This document shows, one piece after another, positions 23,813 through 32,744 of a stretch of DNA of 33,938 bases. The notes under the pieces are model-generated. The model ran no database searches and was not told the origin of the DNA. It worked only from the letters and a program-made list of their open reading frames with translations. Position 1 is the stretch's first letter. Every line of letters begins with the position of its first letter. This DNA is from JBDHZK01 sp039811865. GTDB taxonomy: Bacteria > Actinomycetota > Actinomycetes > Propionibacteriales > Propionibacteriaceae. Made by a program: the position numbers and the translations under genes. The stretch spans positions 1 through 33,938 of the forward strand of contig JBDHZK010000010.1 of NCBI GenBank assembly GCA_039811865.1, in the 5' to 3' direction.

Positions 23813-23818
23813 TAGCGT
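23813..23818 (+). promoter_or_regulatory. rarA -10 element, leaderless start
   Basis: TAGCGT ends 8 bases before the ATG at 23827, preceded by TG as in extended -10 promoters. There is no ribosome binding site between the two, so a leaderless transcript is likely. Confidence 0.45.
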
Positions 23819-23826
23819 CACTCACG

Positions 23827-25191
23827 ATGTCAGAGGACCTCTTCGGCAATGTCGACCTGCCCGCGCCCGCGCGCGCGGGGACGCTTTCGGGTGCCGATCA
23901 CGCGGACGTCCCACTCGCCGTGCGCCTGCGACCGCGCACCATCGACGAGATCGTCGGTCAGGAGCACCTGCTCGCACCCGGTTCGCCGCTGCGGCGCCTC
24001 GCCGAGGGGGCCTCGGCGATGTCGGTGTTCTTGTGGGGGCCACCGGGCGTCGGCAAGACCACGATCGCCGCGGTCGTCTCGGGCTCGACGAACCGGCGCT
24101 TCGTCGAGTTGTCGGCGGTGACGGCCGGGGTGAAGGAGGTCCGAGCAGAGTTGGACGTCGCCCGCCGGGAGTTGACGCGGGGACTCGGGACGGTGCTGTT
24201 CATCGACGAGGTGCACCGCTTCTCCAAGGCGCAGCAAGACGTTTTGTTGCCCGCCGTTGAGAACCGCCTGGTCACACTGATCGCGGCAACGACTGAGAAC
24301 CCGTCGTTCTCGGTGATCTCGCCGCTGCTGTCACGTTCGCTGCTGCTCACGCTCAAGCCGTTGACCGACCTGCACATCGGGCAGCTGCTCGACCGTGCGC
24401 TCGAGGACGAGCGGGGCCTGCGGACGTCCACCGGAACCAGGTTCGAGATCGCCTCGGACGCCCGCGCCTCCCTGATCCGACTGGCCGGCGGGGACGCCCG
24501 GCGCGTCCTCACTTTCGCGGAGGAGGCGGCGGCGGGCGCGCTGGCGACCGGGTCGACCACCATCGAGACCGCCCACGTCGAGGCAGCGGTGGACGCCGCC
24601 ACCGTGCGCTACGACCGCGACGGCGACGAGCACTACGACGTCATCAGCGCGTTCATCAAATCGATCCGGGGTAGCGACGTGCAGGCCGCGCTGCATTACC
24701 TAGCGCGGATGCTGGCCGCAGGTGAGGATCCCCGATTCATCGCGCGTCGGTTGATCATCCTCGCCAGCGAGGACATCGGCATGGCCGCCCCGTCGGTGCT
24801 GCAGACCTGCGTGGCGGCGGCTCAGGCCGCGCAACTGATCGGAATGCCCGAGGCAAGGCTCAACCTTGGCCAAGCGGTGATCGCCTGTGCGCTGGCGCCG
24901 AAGTCGAACGCCGTCATCGTCGCAGTGGACGCAGCCCTGGCCGACGTTCGCGCCGGCCGGATCGGGCGCGTCCCGCCGCACCTTCGCGACGCTCACTACG
25001 CGGGGGCCAAGCGCCTTGGCCACGGGGAGGGCTACCGCTACGCGCACGACTACGAGCACGGTGTCGCGGCCCAGCAGTATCTACCCGACGAGTTGGCCGG
25101 AGCGCGCTACTACCGCCCCAGCGACCACGGAAACGAGGCTGCTCTGGCTGAGCGGCTGACGGCCTTGGACGGTCTGTTGGGCCGCGACTGA
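23827..25191 (+). CDS. rarA: Replication-associated recombination protein A (RarA/MgsA)
   Basis: RarA is an AAA+ ATPase of the clamp-loader/WRNIP1 family that acts at stalled replication forks and interacts with SSB. The ATG at 23827 gives 454 residues starting MSEDLFGN. Visible parts are PLAVRLRPRTIDEIVGQEHLL, Walker A GPPGVGKT (71-78), Walker B LFIDEVHRFSKAQQD, sensor 1 IAATTENPSF with the arginine finger in SPLLSRS, sensor 2 GGDARRVL, and the tetramerisation domain with DEHYDVISAFIKSIRGSD and LIILASEDIGMA. The last 60 residues contain YAHDYEHGVAAQQYLPDEL, typical of the family. An earlier in-frame start at 23785 precedes the -10 hexamer and is rejected. Confidence 0.95.
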   Translation: MSEDLFGNVDLPAPARAGTLSGADHADVPLAVRLRPRTIDEIVGQEHLLAPGSPLRRLAEGASAMSVFLWGPPGVGKTTIAAVVSGSTNRRFVELSAVTAGVKEVRAELDVARRELTRGLGTVLFIDEVHRFSKAQQDVLLPAVENRLVTLIAATTENPSFSVISPLLSRSLLLTLKPLTDLHIGQLLDRALEDERGLRTSTGTRFEIASDARASLIRLAGGDARRVLTFAEEAAAGALATGSTTIETAHVEAAVDAATVRYDRDGDEHYDVISAFIKSIRGSDVQAALHYLARMLAAGEDPRFIARRLIILASEDIGMAAPSVLQTCVAAAQAAQLIGMPEARLNLGQAVIACALAPKSNAVIVAVDAALADVRAGRIGRVPPHLRDAHYAGAKRLGHGEGYRYAHDYEHGVAAQQYLPDELAGARYYRPSDHGNEAALAERLTALDGLLGRD

Positions 25192-25230
25192 CGGCGTGTC
25201 CCAGCGCGAAATGTCGTCGCGGCGGTGCAC

Positions 25231-25236
25231 TAGGCT
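25231..25236 (+). promoter_or_regulatory. -10 element for the DUF948-alaS gene set
   Basis: TAGGCT lies 34 bases before the ATG at 25271. Transcription would start near 25243 and include the ribosome binding site GAGG at 25260-25263. No -35 match is obvious. Confidence 0.5.
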
Positions 25237-25270
25237 TCCAGAAAACCACCGAAACATGTGAGGAATCGTC

Positions 25271-25657
25271 ATGACCATCACCGCTGGTGAGATCGCCGGC
25301 CTGATCGCGGCCCTGGCCGCCGTCGCGCTAGTTGCGTTCATGGCCGCCCCCCTCCTCAAGCTCGGCCGCGTGCTGGAGGAGTTGCGGCTTGCGGTGCGCG
25401 ATATCGGGCACAACTCGGTTCCGATCCTGACCGAACTGCGCGGGACGGTCAGCGCCACGAACGAGGAGCTCGGCAAGCTCGCGGTGGTCACCGAGGACGT
25501 GTCGAAGGTGAGTAACCACGCCACCGTGGTCAGCGAGAACGCGGCGCAGCTCGCGACCTTGTTCTCGGCCACGCTCGGCGGACCGTTGGTAAAGACCGCG
25601 GCACTGACCTACGGGGTGCGCAAGGCGCTTCGCGGGGGCAAGGGGAAGAGGGCATGA
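25271..25657 (+). CDS. DUF948 domain-containing membrane protein
   Basis: The protein has 128 residues, with one N-terminal transmembrane helix (about 8-29, IAGLIAALAAVALVAFMAAPLL). An amphipathic coiled-coil-like region follows with LGRVLEELRLAVRDIGHNSVPILTELRGTVSATNEEL. The tail is basic. The pattern of helix plus long polar heptads is that of the DUF948 family, which often precedes alaS in actinobacteria; its role is unknown. The stop overlaps the next start as ATGA. Its position at the head of the alaS-ruvX-mltG set suggests an envelope-related job, but that is only association. Confidence 0.85.
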   Translation: MTITAGEIAGLIAALAAVALVAFMAAPLLKLGRVLEELRLAVRDIGHNSVPILTELRGTVSATNEELGKLAVVTEDVSKVSNHATVVSENAAQLATLFSATLGGPLVKTAALTYGVRKALRGGKGKRA

Positions 25658-25899
25658 AGCAGCTGTTCTGGATCGCGGTCGGCGTCGGGCTGAGCGTCTT
25701 GGTCGTCGTCAAGGGACGCGAGTACCTGGCCAAGGTGACCCCCAAGGGATTCACCGATGAGGTCGTGGCCCAAGGCCAAGGCATCGTGACGCGCGTCCGG
25801 GAGTTCGTGGCAGACATCAACAGTGGAATGAACGAGCGCGAGGCCGAGTTGCGAGATGCGCTGGGCATGGACGAGCCTGCCCCTCGCCGAGCCCGCTGA
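25654..25899 (+). CDS. Small membrane protein, DUF6167-like
   Basis: This 81-residue protein has one N-terminal membrane segment (about 4-20, LFWIAVGVGLSVLVVVK), then LAKVTPKGFTDEV, a short helical region, and MNEREAELRDALGMD near the end. The LTP-like motif and the MxxREAELRxALG ending resemble a family of small actinobacterial proteins (DUF6167) encoded between the DUF948 gene and alaS. Function is unknown. It overlaps the DUF948 gene by 4 bases and ends 24 bases before the chosen alaS ATG, so all three are probably cotranscribed. Confidence 0.75.
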   Translation: MKQLFWIAVGVGLSVLVVVKGREYLAKVTPKGFTDEVVAQGQGIVTRVREFVADINSGMNEREAELRDALGMDEPAPRRAR

Positions 25900-25923
25900 G
25901 TGCCGACCACTAAGGATCAGTTG

Positions 25924-28581
25924 ATGAAGACCGCCGAAATCAGGCAGCGGTTCCTAGACCACTTCGCCGCGCGCGGACACACCGTCGTGCCGTCGGCGCC
26001 GTTGGTCTACAACGACCCGACCCTGCTGTTCGTGAACGCCGGGATGGTGCCCTTCAAGCCGTACTTCGTCGGCGCCGAGGACCCGCCCTTCTCCCGCGCG
26101 ACGAGCGTGCAAAAGTGCGTGCGCACCCTCGACATCGACGAGGTCGGCAAGACCACTCGCCATGGCACGTTCTTCCAGATGAACGGCAACTTCTCCTTCG
26201 GCGACTACTTCAAAGAGGGCGCGATCAACTACGCCTGGGAGTTGATCACCAACCCGCAGGACGCCGGCGGCTACGGCTTCGACCCGGAGAAGATCTGGGT
26301 GACGGTCTACCTCGACGACGATGAGGCGGCGCGCCTATGGCGCGGCGTCGGCATCCCCGATTCCCGAATCCAGCGGCGTGGGCTCAAGGACAACTTCTGG
26401 CACATGGGCATCTCGGGCCCGGGTGGTCCCTGCAGCGAGATCTACATCGACCGCGGCCCCGAGTTCGGGCCGGACGGCGGTCCCGTCGTGGACGAGGACC
26501 GCTTCCTGGAGATCTGGAATCTGGTCTTCATGCAGTATGAGTTGGCGGCCGTCCGGGCGAAGGACGACTTCGATATCCGCTCCGACTTGCCCAAGAAGAA
26601 CATCGACACCGGCATGGGCCTGGAGCGGGTCGCTTACCTGCTGCAGGGCGTCGACAACATGTACGAGATCGACGAGGTCTTCCCGGTAATCGCCAAGGCG
26701 GCCGAGCTGGCGGGCAAACGCTACGGCGCCGACCACGTCGACGACGTCCGCATGCGCGTGGTCGGCGATCACGTGCGCAGTTCGCTGATGTTGATGACCG
26801 ACGGGGTCGCGCCCGGGAACGAGGCGCGCGGCTATGTGCTGCGCCGGCTGTTGCGCCGCAGCATCCGCGCGATGCGCCTGCTCGGGGTGGACGGCCCGGT
26901 GCTCCCGGAGTTGCTGCCGGTGAGCCGCGACTTGATGTCCGCCTCTTACCCCGATGTCGCCTCGCAGTGGCCGCGAGTCAGCCAGAACGCCTACGGCGAG
27001 GAGGAGGCATTCCGGCGCACGCTCGCGACCGGCACCCAGATCTTCGACGTTGCGGTCGCGGACACCAAGGCCGCGGGTAAGTCCGCGTTGGCGGGTGAGC
27101 GGGCGTTCCAGTTGCACGACACGTACGGCTTTCCCATCGACCTGACGCTGGAGATGGCCGCCGAGCAGGGCCTGAGCGTGGACGCGCAGGAGTTCAAGCG
27201 GCTGATGGCCGAGCAGAAGAACCGGGCCAAGGCCGATGCCCGCGCCAAGAAGGGCGGCACGGTCGCGTCCGAGGCCTACCGCATTCTGCGTTCGTCCGGG
27301 GAGACGCAGTTCTTGGGCTACACCGACCTGGCGGCGTCCACGAAGGTGCGCGGCATCGTCCGCGACGGTCAACCGGTGGTGGCCGCCGCGCCCGGCGATG
27401 TGGTGGAGGTCGTCTTGGACGAGACTCCCTTCTACGCCGAATCGGGCGGCCAGGACGCCGACTCCGGCAAGATCACCGCCGACGGGCTGAGCCTTGAAGT
27501 GCTGGACGTCCAGCGTCCTCTGCAGGGCCTGATCGTGCACAAGGTGCGCGTCGAGGACGGGCAGTTGGTGGCCGGTCAGCAGGTCGAGGCCGAGGTGGAC
27601 GCGCAGGCGCGGTTCGGCTCGTGTCAGGCCCATTCGGCGACCCACATTGTCCACGCGGTGCTGCGCGAGTTGCTCGGCCCGACCGCCGTTCAGGCTGGCT
27701 CGTACAACAAGCCCGGCTACCTGCGCTTCGACTTCTCTTCCACCGTGCCGCTTCACGGCGGCCTGAAGGAGGAGTTCGAAGGCCGCTCCAACGAGGCGAT
27801 CCGCGACGACCTCGGCGTGAGCGCCACACAGATGCCGTTGGCCCAGGCCAAGGCGATGGGCGCGATGGCGATGTTCGGCGAGAAGTATGGCGAGGTCGTC
27901 CGGATGGTCGAGATGGGCGGGCCCTGGTCGCGTGAGTTGTGTGCCGGGACGCACGTTCAAAGCTCGGCACAGATCGGCCTGCTGACCCTCCTGGGCGAAT
28001 CCAGTGTCGGTTCGGGCGTGCGCCGGGTCGAGGCGCTGGTCAGCACCGACGCGTTCACCCATCTGGCGGGGGAGCGAGCGCTCGTCCAGACCCTGACCGA
28101 GCAACTGAAGGTCCAGCCCGATCAGCTTGTCGACCGGGTGACCAAGCTGCTGGCCCAGTTGAAGTCGGCCGAGAAGACGATCGCCGAGATGAAAGCCAAG
28201 GAACTGCTCTCCGGGGTGGCCGAACTGGCCGCGTCGGGACGTCCCACCGGGCCGGTTTCGCTGATCGCCAGAGCTGTGCCCGGGGTCGGGGCGGCCGAGC
28301 TTCGCTCACTGGCGCTCGAGGTCCGAAACGCCGTCGCCGCGCGGCCGGCCGTAGTGGCGCTCGTGGGTGGCCCGCCGCAGAAGCCGGCGGCGATCGTGGC
28401 CACAACCCAGTCGGCCCGCGACGCAGGCGCGAAGGCCGGGGCACTGATCGCCGTGGCCGCGGTGGAACTCGGCGGTCGCGGCGGAGGCCGAGACGACGTG
28501 GCCCAAGGCGGCGGCTCGGACGGCTCCAAGGCCGACGAGGCGTTGGCGGCGGTCGGACGCGCCTTGGCGGCGCTCTCCTGA
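25924..28581 (+). CDS. alaS: Alanyl-tRNA synthetase
   Basis: AlaRS charges tRNA(Ala) and edits mischarged Ser and Gly. The ATG at 25924 gives 885 residues and the usual opening MKTAEIRQRFLDHFAARGHT; AAGGA at 25912-25916 is well placed for it. A GTG at 25900 would add 8 residues. The class II core shows FFQMNGNFSFGDYFKEGAI and NIDTGMGLERVAYLLQG. The editing domain keeps its metal site, HSATH (H570, H574) and CAGTH (C673, H677). The C-Ala region includes a Gly-rich insert (RGGGRDDVAQGGGSDGSKAD) close to the end, a little longer than the common GGGG motif. Confidence 0.96.
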   Translation: MKTAEIRQRFLDHFAARGHTVVPSAPLVYNDPTLLFVNAGMVPFKPYFVGAEDPPFSRATSVQKCVRTLDIDEVGKTTRHGTFFQMNGNFSFGDYFKEGAINYAWELITNPQDAGGYGFDPEKIWVTVYLDDDEAARLWRGVGIPDSRIQRRGLKDNFWHMGISGPGGPCSEIYIDRGPEFGPDGGPVVDEDRFLEIWNLVFMQYELAAVRAKDDFDIRSDLPKKNIDTGMGLERVAYLLQGVDNMYEIDEVFPVIAKAAELAGKRYGADHVDDVRMRVVGDHVRSSLMLMTDGVAPGNEARGYVLRRLLRRSIRAMRLLGVDGPVLPELLPVSRDLMSASYPDVASQWPRVSQNAYGEEEAFRRTLATGTQIFDVAVADTKAAGKSALAGERAFQLHDTYGFPIDLTLEMAAEQGLSVDAQEFKRLMAEQKNRAKADARAKKGGTVASEAYRILRSSGETQFLGYTDLAASTKVRGIVRDGQPVVAAAPGDVVEVVLDETPFYAESGGQDADSGKITADGLSLEVLDVQRPLQGLIVHKVRVEDGQLVAGQQVEAEVDAQARFGSCQAHSATHIVHAVLRELLGPTAVQAGSYNKPGYLRFDFSSTVPLHGGLKEEFEGRSNEAIRDDLGVSATQMPLAQAKAMGAMAMFGEKYGEVVRMVEMGGPWSRELCAGTHVQSSAQIGLLTLLGESSVGSGVRRVEALVSTDAFTHLAGERALVQTLTEQLKVQPDQLVDRVTKLLAQLKSAEKTIAEMKAKELLSGVAELAASGRPTGPVSLIARAVPGVGAAELRSLALEVRNAVAARPAVVALVGGPPQKPAAIVATTQSARDAGAKAGALIAVAAVELGGRGGGRDDVAQGGGSDGSKADEALAAVGRALAALS

Positions 28582-28586
28582 CCGGC

Positions 28587-29090
28587 GTGCGGGCGGTCCC
28601 CGGCGAAGGTTTTCGTCGGGGCGTCCGCCTGGCCATCGACTGGGGAAAGGCCCGCATCGGAGTGGCGGCGTGCGATCCCGATGGGATGCTCGCCCACCCG
28701 GTCGGCACCGTGCCCGCCGGTCCGGCGGCGATGGCCGAACTCATCCGGCTCGTCCACGAGTACGCGCCGATCGAGGTGGTGGTGGGTTACCCGCGCTCGC
28801 TCGACGGCAGCGAGGGCATCGCCGCAGCCGCGATCACACAGTCGGCGGTCGAACTGGCCGGCCGGATCGCCCCGACACCTGTGTGTCTGGTCGACGAAAG
28901 ACTGAGCACCGTGGTGGCGACACGTAGGCTGAAGCAGGCCGGGCGCCGAGCCCGGCAGCAACGAGCCATCATCGACCAGGCGGCTGCGGTCGCGATCCTG
29001 GACCACGCCCTGGATCTCGAGCGGAGCACCGGGCGGCCACCTGGGAGCCGGGTCGGCGAAGGTCTCGACGACGAAAGGAACCGCGAGTGA
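28587..29090 (+). CDS. ruvX: Holliday junction resolvase-like protein RuvX/YqgF
   Basis: RuvX is an RNase H-fold nuclease linked to pre-16S rRNA 5' processing and possibly to recombination. The GTG at 28587 gives 167 residues with GVRLAIDWGKARIGVAACD, VVVGYPRSLDGSEG, VCLVDERLSTVVATRRL and the final acidic motif IDQAAAVAILDHAL. The usual family text is DxGxxRIG, so Trp after the first Asp is slightly unusual, but the acidic residues are kept. It starts 5 bases after alaS, and its stop overlaps the mltG GTG. The C-terminal 25 residues are a polar extension. Confidence 0.92.
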   Translation: MRAVPGEGFRRGVRLAIDWGKARIGVAACDPDGMLAHPVGTVPAGPAAMAELIRLVHEYAPIEVVVGYPRSLDGSEGIAAAAITQSAVELAGRIAPTPVCLVDERLSTVVATRRLKQAGRRARQQRAIIDQAAAVAILDHALDLERSTGRPPGSRVGEGLDDERNRE

Positions 29091-30205
29091 ACGACGACCT
29101 CTACGACCCGCAAACGCGGAAGTGGAACGTCAAGGAGGTCTTGCATCGCAGCAAGAGTGCGTTCGCGATCCTGCTTTCCCTTGCCGTCCTGATCACCGGC
29201 GGTGTCCTGGTCTACAAGTTCGCCGACAAGGCCTGGACCGACTACCGGACGACCGAGGACTACATCGGCGAAGGCGTCGACCCGGTCGAGGTGACCATCC
29301 CGCCGGGCACGTCCCTGTCGGGAATCGGTGACTTGCTCGTTACGGCGGACGTCGTCAAGACCGCGAAGGCGTGGGACCGGGCCGTCGCCAAGGTCAACGG
29401 GGCGGAGCGGATCCAGGCGGGCCGCTACCGGCTGAAGACGCAGGTCCCAGCCGCTTTGGCCGTCCAGATGCTGATGGACCCCAAGAACATCATTCGCAAC
29501 CGGATGACCTTGAAGGAGGGGCTGCGCCTGACCGCGGCGGTGAAGGTGATGGCCAAGGCCGCCGGCATCAAGGACACTGCGCTGACCACCGCCCTCAAGA
29601 CTCCTGGCAACCTGGGGCTGCCGGCCTGGGCGAAGGGTAGGGCGGAGGGATTCTTCTTCCCCGACACCTACGAGCTCCCCACCAAGCCCACGGCGGCTGC
29701 GGTAATCAACCTGACGACCACCCAGTTCAGCCGGGTGACCGACGACATCAACTTCGAGGGCCGGGCCAAGGACATCAAGCGCACCCCTTACGATGCGCTG
29801 ATCGTGGCCAGCATCATCGAGGCCGAGGTGAACAAACCGGAGTACCGCGCCAAGGTCGCCCGAGTCCTCTACAACCGCCTCGACAAGGGCATGCCGCTTC
29901 AGTTGGACACCACAGTCCTCTACGCGAACAACATCGAGGGCCACCCGACCACCACGAACGAGCAGCGCGCCAACCCGTCGCCGTACAACACCTACGTGCA
30001 CACGGGTTTGCCACCCGGCCCGATCAACTCGCCCGGACGCGCCGCTCTGGAAGCCGCGGTGAACCCCGAGGCCGGCGCCTGGCTCTACTTCGTCGCGGTC
30101 AACCTCGACACCGGCGAGACCCTGTTCGCCAACACCTACGCCGAGCATCTGCAAAACGTCGCCAAGTTCCAGGCCTGGTGCCAGGCCCACCCGGGGAAGT
30201 GCTGA
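29087..30205 (+). CDS. mltG: Endolytic murein transglycosylase MltG
   Basis: MltG cleaves nascent glycan strands in the cell envelope and sets their length. The 372-residue protein has a short cytoplasmic N-terminus, one helix at about 25-44, a LysM-like region with VTIPPGTSLSGIGDLL, and the YceG catalytic domain with AEGFFFPDTYELP, ASIIEAEV (catalytic E245), ARVLYNRLDKGMPLQLDTTVLYA and PYNTYVHTGLPPGPI. Many actinobacterial relatives carry a long N-terminal extension, which is absent here. The GTG overlaps the ruvX stop as GTGA, and aroE begins one base after its stop. Confidence 0.95.
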   Translation: MNDDLYDPQTRKWNVKEVLHRSKSAFAILLSLAVLITGGVLVYKFADKAWTDYRTTEDYIGEGVDPVEVTIPPGTSLSGIGDLLVTADVVKTAKAWDRAVAKVNGAERIQAGRYRLKTQVPAALAVQMLMDPKNIIRNRMTLKEGLRLTAAVKVMAKAAGIKDTALTTALKTPGNLGLPAWAKGRAEGFFFPDTYELPTKPTAAAVINLTTTQFSRVTDDINFEGRAKDIKRTPYDALIVASIIEAEVNKPEYRAKVARVLYNRLDKGMPLQLDTTVLYANNIEGHPTTTNEQRANPSPYNTYVHTGLPPGPINSPGRAALEAAVNPEAGAWLYFVAVNLDTGETLFANTYAEHLQNVAKFQAWCQAHPGKC

Positions 30206-30206
30206 C

Positions 30207-31028
30207 GTGGCCGGGACGCGCTGCGCGGTTTTGGGCAAGCCGGTCAGCCACTCGCTTTCCCCACTGATTCACCGGACGGGCTATGCGTGGCTGGGCCTGA
30301 AGCACTGGCACTACCTGTCGTTCAACGTGACGCCGGAAGACTTGGCCGCCTTCGTCGGCGAACTCGGGCAGGAGTGGCGAGGCCTCAGCATCACGATGCC
30401 GTTGAAGGAGGCCGCCGCCGTCATCGGGGAACCCGATCCGGTCGCAGCCGCGACCGGGGCCGCGAACACCCTGGTCTTCGAAGCCGACGGCACCCGGGCC
30501 TACAACACCGACGTGCCCGGGCTCCTCGACGCCCTGGACGCGGCCGAAATCCCCGCCTACGAGTCGGCTGCCGTACTGGGCAGCGGCGCCACGGCGCGCT
30601 CGGTGGTCATGGCTTTGTCGCTGCGCGGCTGCAAGCGGGTCGAGATCTTGGCTCGCACCCCCGAACGCGGTCGGGCGGTCGTCGCCTTCGCGGAGGGCCA
30701 GGGGCTACAAGGCACCCTCGGCGAGTGGGGGAAGGCGCCCCAAGATGCCGAGTTGTTCGCCTCGACGGTCCCGTCCGCGGGTCTGGCGGGGCAGTTGGCC
30801 GAACTACCCGGTACTGGCGTCCGGGCCGTGTTCGACGCGATCTACGATCCCTGGCCGACCCCGCTGGCCGCGCTCGCCCGGGCGGCTGGGTTGACCACCG
30901 TCTCGGGCGCCGACCTTCTGGTGCACCAGGCCAGACACCAGTTGCGCTTGATGACTGGGCAGGACGTCCCCGCCGAGCCGCTGCTGTCTGCCGTCCGGGC
31001 GGAACTGGGGCGCCGCGCGGGCGTCTGA
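30207..31028 (+). CDS. aroE: Shikimate dehydrogenase
   Basis: AroE reduces 3-dehydroshikimate to shikimate with a nicotinamide cofactor. The 273 residues include the substrate-binding SHSLSP (14-19), catalytic K67 in SITMPLKEAA and D102 in YNTDVPG, the Gly-rich loop VLGSGATARS, and GADLLVHQARHQLRLMTG at the C-terminus. The cofactor-loop text ILARTPERGRA suggests NADP preference because of its Arg residues. The GTG at 30207 lies one base after the mltG stop. aroC follows after 13 bases, starting the compact aro run. Confidence 0.95.
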   Translation: MAGTRCAVLGKPVSHSLSPLIHRTGYAWLGLKHWHYLSFNVTPEDLAAFVGELGQEWRGLSITMPLKEAAAVIGEPDPVAAATGAANTLVFEADGTRAYNTDVPGLLDALDAAEIPAYESAAVLGSGATARSVVMALSLRGCKRVEILARTPERGRAVVAFAEGQGLQGTLGEWGKAPQDAELFASTVPSAGLAGQLAELPGTGVRAVFDAIYDPWPTPLAALARAAGLTTVSGADLLVHQARHQLRLMTGQDVPAEPLLSAVRAELGRRAGV

Positions 31029-31041
31029 GAGACTGTCGGCC

Positions 31042-32229
31042 ATGTTTCGCTACCTGACCGCCGGAGAATCGCACGGTCCCGCTCTGGTCGCGATTCTCGA
31101 GGGGATTCCGGCGCACGTGGCCGTCACCTCCGGCGAGATCGCGGCGTCGTTGGCGCGCCGTCGGCTTGGTGTCGGCAGGGGTGCCCGCATGAAGTTCGAG
31201 GCCGACCAGGTGACCATCCTGGGCGGAGTGCGCCACGGCCGGACGCTCGGCTCGCCGGTGGCCGTTCAGGTCGGCAACTCCGAGTGGCCGAAGTGGCAGA
31301 CAGTGATGGCCGCCGACCCCGTCGAGCCCGAAGTGCTCGCCGCTCAGGCCCGCAACGCGCCGTTGACCCGCCCCCGGCCGGGCCACGCCGACCTCGCCGG
31401 AATGGCGAAGTACGACGTTGACGACGCCAGGCCCATCCTGGAGCGGGCCTCCGCGCGCGAAACGGCGGCACGGGTCGCGATCGGCCGGGTGGCGGCAAAC
31501 TTCCTGGAGCAGGCGTACGGAGTGACCGTCTTGAGCCACGTCGTGGGGCTGGGCGCGGCTCGTAACGACTCCCCGGCTCTGCCCACTATGGACGACCTGG
31601 CGGCGGTGGACGCTCACCCGGCCAGGTGCTTCGACGCCGAGGCCGGCGCAGCCATGATCGCCGAGGTCGATGCCGCCCACCGCGACGGCGACACCTTGGG
31701 CGGCGTGGTCGAGGTGCTCGCCTATGGGCTGCCTCCGGGCCTCGGCTCGCACATCCAATGGGACCGCCGGCTGGACGCGCGCCTCGCCGCTGCACTGATG
31801 GGCATCCAGGCCATCAAGGGCGTCGAGGTCGGGGACGGGTTCGAGTTGGCGGCCACGCGCGGCAGCCTCGCCCACGACGAACTAGTCCCAGGCGACGGCC
31901 GGATCGATCGCGTATCGAACCGCGCAGGCGGCACCGAGGGCGGGATGAGTAACGGTTCGCCGCTGCGGGTGCGAGCGGCCATGAAGCCGATCTCCACTGT
32001 GCCGCGTGCCCTGCGCACGGTCGACACCGCCACCGGCATCGCGGCCAGCGCGCACCATCAGCGCTCGGACGTTTGCGCCGTCCCCGCCGCTGGCGTCGTG
32101 GCTGAGGCGATGGTCGCGCTGGTATTGGCCGAGGTGTTCTTGGAGAAGTTCGGCGGCGACTCGGTCGCCGAGACCGCCGCCAACCATGCGGCCTACCTGG
32201 CGAGGCTCGCCGATCGCGGGTTGTGGTGA
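31042..32229 (+). CDS. aroC: Chorismate synthase
   Basis: AroC needs reduced FMN and converts EPSP to chorismate, the branch point to aromatic amino acids and folate. It has 395 residues. Signature 1 GESHGPALVAILEGIPA is at the N-terminus, RPGHADLAGMAKYDVDDARPILERASARETAARVA is in the middle, and RAGGTEGGMSNGSPLRVRAAMKPISTV and HHQRSDVCAVPAAGVV mark the C-terminal half. All lie in usual positions. The ATG at 31042 is 13 bases after aroE. Its TGA overlaps the aroK GTG (GTGA). Confidence 0.97.
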   Translation: MFRYLTAGESHGPALVAILEGIPAHVAVTSGEIAASLARRRLGVGRGARMKFEADQVTILGGVRHGRTLGSPVAVQVGNSEWPKWQTVMAADPVEPEVLAAQARNAPLTRPRPGHADLAGMAKYDVDDARPILERASARETAARVAIGRVAANFLEQAYGVTVLSHVVGLGAARNDSPALPTMDDLAAVDAHPARCFDAEAGAAMIAEVDAAHRDGDTLGGVVEVLAYGLPPGLGSHIQWDRRLDARLAAALMGIQAIKGVEVGDGFELAATRGSLAHDELVPGDGRIDRVSNRAGGTEGGMSNGSPLRVRAAMKPISTVPRALRTVDTATGIAASAHHQRSDVCAVPAAGVVAEAMVALVLAEVFLEKFGGDSVAETAANHAAYLARLADRGLW

Positions 32230-32744
32230 CGATCGTCCTGGTCGGTGCCCCCGGTGCCGGCAAGACGACCCATGGCCGGCTGCTGGCGCAGCGCCTCGGA
32301 GTGGACTTCGTGGACGTGGACGAGTTGATCGAGGACGTCTCGGCAAAGCCGATTCGCGAGATCTTCGCCGACCACGGCGAGGCACACTTCCGGGCCCTGG
32401 AACGCGAGCACACGCTGGCAGCGCTGGAGGGGGGAGGAGTCGTCGCCCTGGGCGGGGGAGCGGTGACCAGCCCTGAGATCCGGGCGGCGCTGGCCGGTCA
32501 CGACGTCATCTGGTTGCGAGTCTCGGTCGTCCAGGCGACCCGGCGGGTGGGCATGACCGGGCTGCGCCCGCTGCTGTTGGGGGACGTCCGAGAGCGGCTG
32601 AGCGCCCTGCTGACCGAGCGCGAACCCCTCTACGCCGGGGTCGCCACACTCTTGGTGGACACCGACAAGCTCAGCCCCAGGGCTGTCGTCGACGAGATTT
32701 TGCGCCGGATGGGAGAAGCCGATGAGCCAGGCGATCAGGGTTAG
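32226..32744 (+). CDS. aroK: Shikimate kinase
   Basis: AroK phosphorylates shikimate with ATP. The start at 32226 (GTG in a GTGA overlap with aroC) gives 172 residues; a second GTG one codon upstream at 32223 is also possible. The P-loop is GAPGAGKTTHG (7-17). The shikimate-binding residues are in DVDELIE (Asp, about 32), HFRALE (R56) and VALGGGAV (77-79). The lid region has GLRPLLLGD. The final 23 bases overlap aroB, which starts at 32722 in another frame, so aroB translation is probably coupled to it. Confidence 0.94.
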   Translation: MTIVLVGAPGAGKTTHGRLLAQRLGVDFVDVDELIEDVSAKPIREIFADHGEAHFRALEREHTLAALEGGGVVALGGGAVTSPEIRAALAGHDVIWLRVSVVQATRRVGMTGLRPLLLGDVRERLSALLTEREPLYAGVATLLVDTDKLSPRAVVDEILRRMGEADEPGDQG

